A stretch of DNA of 9,475 nt, taken from NCBI GenBank assembly GCA_964441735.1, contig CAYTVB010000066.1, positions 1 to 9,475 on the forward strand, read 5' to 3'. The notes beneath the pieces are model-generated. The model had not been told where the DNA came from, did no database searches, and saw only the letters and a program-made list of their open reading frames with translations. Source of the DNA: JASMTM01 sp964441735 (GTDB taxonomy: Bacteria; Thermotogota; Thermotogae; Petrotogales; Kosmotogaceae). Positions 5,116-9,475 of the stretch are shown piece by piece (within the stretch, counting starts at the first letter, position 1; every line of letters starts with the position of its first letter). Made by a program: the position numbers and the translations under genes.

Positions 5116-7221
5116 ATGAAAAAAAATCCTGGTGAAAAACCATCTGGAAATTCAAAGAAGAAACGAAAAATATCTTTTGTTAATGATGAACTGTCTATAC
5201 TTCTTTATCACAAATATTTCAGAGATGGTCACAAATTATTAAGAACTGAGAAAACAGAAAACATATTAAGAAGAAGTTTACACTACAAGGTTTCTACAAA
5301 TAATGTTGAAAATCTCGAACAGGTTGTCAAATCTGGTACAGAACCTGAACTGTTCGCATTATTACAGACTTTAGAAAGGAATCCAGAAATAACTACTGAT
5401 AAAGCAACATCATTGATTGCACTTATTGGAAGATCTTATTTTACAGATTTCGCTTTGGGAAGATTGTTAGGATCGCTTGTAGATGATGATAATTCCTGGG
5501 AGGAACTTCTACGTAATATCTTAAAGAGCAAATGGTCAGAAACAAATAATAAGAGGTTACTTGAATCATTGTTAAAAGTTGCAATGCTTTCCAACATTGA
5601 TATTTTGAGTGAAGAAGACATAAAAAAAATTGCTGCCGACAAAATAGAAACAGATTTAATTCTTGCATTTTCAGATTACTGTTCATTATTCAAAAAAAGC
5701 AGTTTTTTACCGTATATAAGTTCGTTATTTACCAAGATCTCTAAAAACAATCCAGCACTGAGATTTTTCTTAGAAGACAATCTTTATGAATTTGATAAGA
5801 ATAAAGTAACAAAGAACTGCAATAATTCCTCTCTATTCTGCCAGTGGCTGGAATTATCGAATTTTCTAAAAAACATCATTGATGATTCTGCAACTACTGT
5901 GCTGCAGTTCATGTTTTATGGAGACCCTTCTATGTCTGGAAAGAATAACACAGGAGGATTGACGACCTTTCTTATCGCTCTTGGTAATGAACTTGCAAAA
6001 AGAATGAATTTAATCACGATTGGTGTACTCCCAGTTGTTAAGCCTCATAGTGGGGGTATATACGAAGCCATTGCAGAACATCATGCTCTGTTGAGAATTC
6101 CTTTGTATATAACTTCATCAAACCAAAATGAATTTATTGAAGAATTTTCACATATTAAGCGTATTATTACCAGGGTGTTGAAATTGGCATCACTGGATAG
6201 ACAAATTGCTCACCTTCGATATTCAGATCACGCATCGTTAACAGCTGCTGAAGCATCGAAAGAACTTAATCATAAAGTATATTTTTCGGTGACAACAGAT
6301 CCACACATAAAGATGATTAACGCAGAAGGCAAACTTGCCAATGTGGGTCTTGAAAATGCTTGTAATATGCTGAGTAGATTGAATGCTGCAGAAGAAATTA
6401 TAAAATTGGCAGATAGATTAATTGGAATAGGAACTGATAACTCTAAAGTAGAAATTTATAAATATTTTCCTGAAATATACTTGAGTGAGCATAAGGACAT
6501 ACTTGAAAAAATTCCTGAAGGTGTTGAATTCAACAGAACCTGTCATAAATTTGAAGTTATGCCAGAAATCTATCATTCTCTTACAGATAGAAAACTTGAA
6601 TTTCACCTGAGCGATAATAGTTTAAAGGAAAAACCATTAATCATCAATGTTGGAAGATTTGAGTCAATTAAGGGGCAACATCTTTTAGCTAAAGCATGGA
6701 GTAGTTCTAAACTTTCGAATGAATACAATCTTGTATTGATCGGTGGCAATATTGAGAATCCCGATATTAATGAAAAGGAAGTATTTGAAGAAATAAGAAG
6801 AAATATAAATGATTTGAAGGAATTAGGAACAGTTGCTCTAACCGGGGCTCTTAAAAACGGTATAATTCGATGTCTTGAAAACTCGATAATGATGAATTTA
6901 ATTAATGAAAAACCCCATTTGTATGTTAGTTCAAGTTATAAAGAAGAATTTGGTATTTCTATTCTTGAAGCCATGTCTGCGGGGTTTTTAATATTTGCTC
7001 CAAAACGTGGAGGTGTTAAAGGATATATAAAGAATGGTGAAAATGGATTTTTAATAAATACCGATACAGCAGATAGCATTAAAGAGGAAGTTCTTAGTGT
7101 TTTAGATAGTTTTAAACCTAAAAAGCTCAGAGAGATTGCTGAAAAAGGAAGACAAACAGTTTTTGATAATTTTAGCATTGAAAACATAGCCAAATATTAT
7201 GAAAAGCTTTATAAAAGTTAA
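5116..7221 (+). CDS. GT4-type (GT-B fold) glycosyltransferase with a long N-terminal extension
   Basis: Cytoplasmic retaining glycosyltransferase of 701 residues, without signal peptide or membrane segments. The GT-B part begins near residue 266 (MFYGDPSMSGKNNTGG, then LTTFLIALGNELAKRM), the Gly-rich N-terminal Rossmann entry of sucrose-phosphate-synthase-like enzymes. A VTTDPH segment and an ADRLIGIG strand follow. The C-terminal half has the donor-binding set: NVGRFESIKG (residues 511-520, Arg514 and Lys519), LVLIGG, PHLYVSSS and the EX7E motif with Glu610 and Glu618 in EEFGISILEAMSAG. The first 260 residues are Lys/Asn/Ser-rich, apparently all helical, and match nothing I recognise. The very start is basic (GNSKKKRK). 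No ribosome site precedes the ATG; an extended -10 immediately upstream suggests a leaderless message. Sugar donor and acceptor are not predictable; roles in compatible-solute, storage or envelope glycan synthesis are all open. Confidence 0.88.
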   Translation: MKKNPGEKPSGNSKKKRKISFVNDELSILLYHKYFRDGHKLLRTEKTENILRRSLHYKVSTNNVENLEQVVKSGTEPELFALLQTLERNPEITTDKATSLIALIGRSYFTDFALGRLLGSLVDDDNSWEELLRNILKSKWSETNNKRLLESLLKVAMLSNIDILSEEDIKKIAADKIETDLILAFSDYCSLFKKSSFLPYISSLFTKISKNNPALRFFLEDNLYEFDKNKVTKNCNNSSLFCQWLELSNFLKNIIDDSATTVLQFMFYGDPSMSGKNNTGGLTTFLIALGNELAKRMNLITIGVLPVVKPHSGGIYEAIAEHHALLRIPLYITSSNQNEFIEEFSHIKRIITRVLKLASLDRQIAHLRYSDHASLTAAEASKELNHKVYFSVTTDPHIKMINAEGKLANVGLENACNMLSRLNAAEEIIKLADRLIGIGTDNSKVEIYKYFPEIYLSEHKDILEKIPEGVEFNRTCHKFEVMPEIYHSLTDRKLEFHLSDNSLKEKPLIINVGRFESIKGQHLLAKAWSSSKLSNEYNLVLIGGNIENPDINEKEVFEEIRRNINDLKELGTVALTGALKNGIIRCLENSIMMNLINEKPHLYVSSSYKEEFGISILEAMSAGFLIFAPKRGGVKGYIKNGENGFLINTDTADSIKEEVLSVLDSFKPKKLREIAEKGRQTVFDNFSIENIAKYYEKLYKS

Positions 7222-7251
7222 TTCAGATCTAAGTATATCGAATAATCTAAT

Positions 7252-7257
7252 TATAAT
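7252..7257 (+). promoter_or_regulatory. -10-like TATAAT upstream of the broken gene
   Basis: A perfect TATAAT lies 21 bases before the ATG at 7278 and is followed by the ribosome site TAGGAG (7264-7269). No convincing -35 is seen at 16-18 bases, so co-transcription with the glycosyltransferase, whose stop is 56 bases upstream, is equally possible. Confidence 0.3.
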
Positions 7258-7277
7258 AATGGATAGGAGTGTTTTAT

Positions 7278-7738
7278 ATGGATTCTAATAAACTTACTGA
7301 GCAAGAATGGCATAAGAAGCAGGCAATAGAAAATTTCAATCTAACATGGGATCTTATCGACAAGAATGACAGAACGAAAGAGGAAGACCTTATGATGATA
7401 CATACTTCTCACACATCCCGGTTTCACTGAGGAGTAGGTGGTACTCCAGTTGAACTGGCAAGGGGAGATGGCAAATATCCAGAGTTTATTCATTACTCAA
7501 TATGTCTGAGAGTGCCCTATACCATGGAAAACAATCATTGAAATACTGTAAAAAAAATGAAATTGGTGGATTAGACCTTACTTTTGGTTATGAAGCTCTT
7601 GCAAGGGCTTATATGGTCGAAAAGAACCAAGACTTAATGGAAAAAAACATTCAGCTGGCGAAACAGGCAGCAGATATGATTGAAGATGAACAGAACAAAC
7701 ATTACATTTTATTAGAGCTTAAGACGATATCTTTTTAG
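7278..7738 (+). pseudogene. Uncharacterised conserved protein, broken by TGA and a frameshift
   Basis: A gene for an all-helical protein of about 153 residues that I recall only as an uncharacterised, tetratricopeptide-like family. A good ribosome site (TAGGAG) precedes ATG 7278. Translation gives MDSNKLTEQEWHKKQAIENF, a DLMMIHTSHTSRFH stretch, then TGA at 7428-7430, where the family has Trp ('RYHWG'). Reading on gives TPVELARG, then one base is missing at about 7467. After this the other frame continues perfectly with WQISRVYSLLNMSESALYHG, later YEALARAYMVE, LMEKNIQLAKQAADMI and LELKTISF before TAG. Apart from these two lesions the whole protein is intact and codon use is normal, so inactivation looks recent, unless the lesions are sequencing errors. 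The fragment from ATG 7502 on could be made alone but has no ribosome site. Other genes here use TGG for Trp, so recoding is unlikely. Confidence 0.78.
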
Positions 7739-7898
7739 CATTACAAAATCAGTGATTCTATAAGTTTTAATCTTTTTTAGCTGTATAGCAAAATAAAGCT
7801 GTAAAAGCATATCCGATAAATTTATAATATATTTGTTTTTTAATTTGTTCCCTTTTTAGAGCAGCCATTAAGTAATAAGCATGATCTTTATAAATTGT

Positions 7899-7927
7899 TT
7901 GGTTTTTTTAGAATGAAGTTGTAAAAT
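7899..7927 (+). promoter_or_regulatory. Promoter-like element ahead of the candidate small RNA
   Basis: TTGGTT (7899-7904, TTG conserved) and TAAAAT (7922-7927, 5/6 match) are exactly 17 bases apart. Transcription would start near 7934, directly before two stacked hairpins and with no coding frame downstream. Confidence 0.35.
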
Positions 7928-7933
7928 GTTTGT

Positions 7934-8012
7934 GTGGGTGGTAAGCTCATTTATTTGCACAGCTTAAGAGCTGATGCACTAAGGGCAAGAGATAATTCTC
8001 TTGCCCTTTATA
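7934..8012 (+). ncRNA. Candidate small structured RNA, about 80 nt
   Basis: Two adjacent hairpins with higher G+C than their surroundings end in a short T-rich tail. Hairpin 1 (7956-7978) pairs TGCACAGCT with AGCTG(A)TGCA around a TAAG loop, with one bulged A. Hairpin 2 (7981-8008) pairs AAGGGCAAGAG with CTCTTGCCCTT around ATAATT. Upstream, AGCTC (7943-7947) could instead pair with GAGCT (7969-7973), which would disrupt hairpin 1, so two alternative folds exist. A promoter-like pair lies at the right distance upstream. I recognise no known RNA family. The alternative is simply a terminator for read-through from the broken gene about 240 bases upstream. Confidence 0.4.
7981..8008 (+). terminator. 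Strong hairpin, likely intrinsic terminator
   Basis: A perfect 11-base stem (AAGGGCAAGAG with CTCTTGCCCTT) and 6-base loop ATAATT is followed by TATATC. The stem is strong, but the T-tract is interrupted, so termination may be partial. Confidence 0.5.
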
Positions 8013-8189
8013 TCAAAACTTCTTCAAGTTTTTTCTACTTAAATTATGATTTTTTCCATGAATTTAAAACGCAAGTTATAAAAACAATATAAATTCTTTT
8101 TTTATTTGCTACGAGAAATTTTTCGACTTAAATTTATTGATATTTATTTGTTTTGATAATTTAACCATTACTGATATTATATATATAGA

Positions 8190-8224
8190 ACAACAAAAAT
8201 GTTTTTCAGGAACATTTTTGTTGT
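8190..8224. repeat. Perfect 14-base inverted repeat
   Basis: ACAACAAAAATGTT and AACATTTTTGTTGT are exact reverse complements around the 7-base loop TTTCAGG. There is no T-tract directly after either arm, and no gene end nearby. It could be a weak bidirectional terminator, part of an RNA, or a remnant of a small mobile repeat. Confidence 0.75.
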
Positions 8225-8255
8225 AATTGATGTATATGCGCTGCTGTAACCCCCT

Positions 8256-8292
8256 AAAATTGGGACGGCAAGCGGTTGGCCGTCCCTATTTT
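8256..8292 (+). terminator. GC-rich hairpin with T-rich tail
   Basis: GGGACGGC (8262-8269) pairs perfectly with GCCGTCCC (8279-8286) around a 9-base loop. After a T-T mismatch the stem extends by AAAAT and ATTTT. The 3' side runs into a T-rich stretch to about 8310. This is a convincing intrinsic terminator on the plus strand, yet no gene precedes it for over 500 bases; the nearest transcript would be a non-coding RNA. CCC at 8252-8254 could pair with GGG at 8262-8264 instead, giving an alternative fold. Confidence 0.6.
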
Positions 8293-8437
8293 GTTATTTT
8301 TATTTATTCAATACATTTTATCATTGTATGCTTAATCACGAAGACTTCTTCAGTTGCGATGCTATACAATTCTTAAATAACATTAATATTTATATTTATT
8401 TTAAATAAATGATTCGTCATTAAATCAGTACATTGAG

Positions 8438-8466
8438 TTGACTGAATGCCCACATCTCTGTAAAAG
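8438..8466 (+). promoter_or_regulatory. Predicted promoter of the phosphatase-like gene
   Basis: TTGACT (8438-8443, 5/6 match) and TAAAAG (8461-8466, 4/6 match) are 17 bases apart. The leader to the ATG at 8525 would be about 50 bases and carries the ribosome site AAGGAG (8511-8516). Confidence 0.4.
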
Positions 8467-8524
8467 TATTCCTGTAAAAATCTTGTAGAATTGTTATAGA
8501 AAATTGTCTAAAGGAGATGGTCTT

Positions 8525-8956
8525 ATGAAATATAGTGTAGCATTTGTATGTGTAGGAAATTCATGCAGAAGTCAAATGGCTGAAGGCTTTGCCAAATATT
8601 ATGGACAAGACATTTTAGAAGTTTACAGCGCAGGTACAGTACCTGCGGGTAAGGTCAATCATAATGCAGTAAAAGTGATGGATGAAGAAGGAATAGATAT
8701 AAGTAGCCAGAATCCAAAATTATTAAAGGATATACCAGAAAAAGTAGATGTTTTGGTAACCATGGGTTGCGAAGTCGAGTGTCCTTATGTTCATTCGAAA
8801 ATATCAATGGAATGGGATCTCGAAGACCCAGTAGGTAAACCTTTAGAGTTTTTTAGAAAAATAAGAGATATAATAGAAATGAAGGTAAAAGAATTGGTTA
8901 AAAAAGCAAATGAAGGAAAAATAGAAAACAAAAATGATTTTGATACTTTGTTTTGA
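8525..8956 (+). CDS. Low-molecular-weight phosphatase family protein, arsenate reductase-like
   Basis: Cytoplasmic 143-residue protein of the low-molecular-weight tyrosine phosphatase/ArsC (thioredoxin-coupled) superfamily. The phosphate loop at the N terminus is complete: FVCVGNSCRSQMAEGF, with nucleophile Cys9, Cys14 and Arg15 (CX5R). The general-acid loop is EDPVGK with Asp101. Two more cysteines, Cys82 and Cys86 in VTMGCEVECP, lie where thioredoxin-coupled arsenate reductases hold their redox relay; in the S. aureus pI258 enzyme the pair is Cys82 and Cys89, so the spacing here is shorter. True tyrosine phosphatases lack this pair, so arsenate reduction is the better guess, although no ars regulator, pump or thioredoxin gene is next to it. 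ATG 8525 is chosen because AAGGAG lies eight bases before it; a TTG at 8504 would place that site inside the gene. It is an isolated gene. Confidence 0.87.
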   Translation: MKYSVAFVCVGNSCRSQMAEGFAKYYGQDILEVYSAGTVPAGKVNHNAVKVMDEEGIDISSQNPKLLKDIPEKVDVLVTMGCEVECPYVHSKISMEWDLEDPVGKPLEFFRKIRDIIEMKVKELVKKANEGKIENKNDFDTLF

Positions 8957-9105
8957 GATTATAAGTAACTAAAGTAAGGATATTTGTAAAGAAAACATAT
9001 TTAGTATTTAGACTGTTCAAAACCACCAAAGAATATCAAAAAATGCAAAAAACTATTTAAAATCAGTCTTACCTCACATTCATAAAAATTTTCACATGTT
9101 AATGT

Positions 9106-9144
9106 TTTTTCTGATCTCTGATCACCAATCTCTGTTCTCTATGT
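9106..9144. repeat. Heptamer tandem repeat, TCTGATC type, copy 1
   Basis: From 9110 the sequence divides into sevens: TCTGATC, TCTGATC, ACCAATC, TCTGTTC, TCTATGT. The first two units are identical and the next ones diverge. The 18-base string TTTTTCTGATCTCTGATC (9106-9123) recurs exactly at 9304-9321. Confidence 0.75.
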
Positions 9145-9219
9145 TTAGAGTGAAGGACCATGGACATGTTTTTCTATAGGCTTTTCGATTTTTGGGTTTG
9201 GTAATTTTCTGGTTTTACC

Positions 9220-9247
9220 TATACCCTAAACTCTAGACCCTATACTC
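9220..9247. repeat. Heptamer tandem repeat, TANACYC type
   Basis: Four abutting 7-base units: TATACCC, TAAACTC, TAGACCC, TATACTC. They share the consensus TANACYC with differences only at positions three and six. It is unrelated in sequence to the TCTGATC units on both sides. Confidence 0.78.
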
Positions 9248-9303
9248 GATTTTTATGGTTATTCTCGGATTCTCATCACTTTGGTCCTTCTCATTTTTTA
9301 AGG

Positions 9304-9342
9304 TTTTTCTGATCTCTGATCTCGGTTCTCTGATCTCGATTT
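9304..9342. repeat. Heptamer tandem repeat, TCTGATC type, copy 2
   Basis: From 9308 the units are TCTGATC, TCTGATC, TCGGTTC, TCTGATC, TCGATTT. The opening 18 bases equal those of the copy about 200 bases upstream; the later units differ between the copies. Confidence 0.75.
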
Positions 9343-9380
9343 TTGAAAGCTCTGTCAGAGCCTCTTGAACGAACGCAGTG

Positions 9381-9399
9381 AGTGACTACAAGCGTCACT
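9381..9399 (+). repeat. Small hairpin AGTGAC/GTCACT
   Basis: A 6-base perfect stem with loop TACAAGC, followed by TTTTC. It could be a weak terminator, but no gene precedes it closely; it may be part of the repeat island. Confidence 0.4.
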
Positions 9400-9422
9400 T
9401 TTCGAGCATCAGATGGTTTATC

Positions 9423-9451
9423 GATGGACGATTGGACGATGGACGCTGAAC
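9423..9451. repeat. Tandem repeat, GATGGAC type
   Basis: Units GATGGAC, GATTGGAC, GATGGAC, GCTGAAC lie head to tail with a 7-base period, one unit having an extra T. The array ends 24 bases before the window edge. Confidence 0.72.
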
Positions 9452-9475
9452 GTGTTTTTGCCGTACAACCCACAA

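Larger units (their letters stand above)
7739..8437. other. Gene-free region with several hairpins
   Basis: About 700 bases separate the broken gene from the promoter of the phosphatase-like gene. No frame of useful length, with a ribosome site, is visible on either strand. Positions 7741-7898 and 8015-8185 are plain AT-rich sequence in which I see nothing. The rest holds a candidate small RNA (about 7934-8012) and two strong inverted repeats (8190-8224 and 8256-8292), listed separately. Confidence 0.6.
8957..9475. other. Gene-free, repeat-rich tail of the window
   Basis: No credible gene on either strand. 8957-9100 is plain AT-rich sequence. From about 9104 on, the plus strand is pyrimidine-rich and built of short tandem repeats with a period of seven bases, listed separately. 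Two small hairpins are also present, GCTCT/AGAGC (9349-9361) and AGTGAC/GTCACT (9381-9399). A 60-codon minus-strand frame across the repeats reads a repetitive RDQRTEIRDQ and is not a gene. Confidence 0.65.

Noticed and set aside
7428..7430. TGA read as Trp or selenocysteine
   Set aside because: TGG encodes Trp in the other genes, no selenocysteine element is apparent, and a second, unrelated frameshift follows shortly after.
7502..7738. A separate 78-residue gene
   Set aside because: It is the 3' part of the broken gene starting at 7278; it has no ribosome site, and the upstream sequence continues the same protein after correcting one missing base.
8189..8292. CRISPR array or transposon ends
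   Set aside because: The two inverted repeats differ in sequence and are not regularly spaced; no direct target duplication or transposase is seen.
9106..9451. CRISPR array
   Set aside because: Units are only seven bases, contiguous without spacers, and no cas gene is present.
9291..9473. 60-codon minus-strand frame
   Set aside because: It is read through the tandem repeats (RDQRTEIRDQ), has no ribosome site and no resemblance to a protein family.

Overview
The window is an AT-rich stretch (about one third G+C by eye) of bacterial chromosome. Shine-Dalgarno sequences are strong and genes tightly packed over positions 1-7700; the right-hand fifth is gene-poor and repeat-rich. The SatD/DUF3307 pair, the GyrI-like protein, the MATE/MarR pair and the Lys/Glu/Ile-rich proteins suggest a thermophile-related anaerobe such as Thermotogota (Kosmotogaceae-like) or possibly a low-GC Firmicute. 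This placement is inference; there is no rRNA or marker gene here.

Left block, minus strand (72-1728): a MATE-family drug/cation antiporter, followed with an ATGA overlap by a MarR-family regulator that is broken by a frameshift in a T-run and an early stop. Divergent from it is a small unknown gene (1866-2126). Minus-strand block 2162-4940: a DUF3307 polytopic membrane protein downstream of a SatD-family protein, which I read as a nucleotide-cyclase/GGDEF-like fold plus a C-terminal helix-turn-helix; then a GyrI-like small-molecule-binding protein; then a small four-helix, His-containing membrane protein with a GTG start.

Plus-strand block 5116-7738: a 701-residue GT-B glycosyltransferase with a novel-looking 260-residue N-terminal part and an apparently leaderless start, then a recently broken gene (Trp-to-TGA plus one missing base) of an uncharacterised family.

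Positions 7739-8503 hold no gene but carry four hairpins, including a candidate small RNA with its own promoter and two strong inverted repeats. A low-molecular-weight phosphatase/arsenate reductase-like gene follows (8525-8956). The final 520 bases carry no gene but contain several different tandem repeats built on a 7-base period (TCTGATC, TANACYC and GATGGAC types).

The most interesting items are the SatD + DUF3307 module (possible nucleotide-linked sensing coupled to a membrane protein), the heptamer-repeat island, and the structured non-coding locus at 7.9-8.3 kb.
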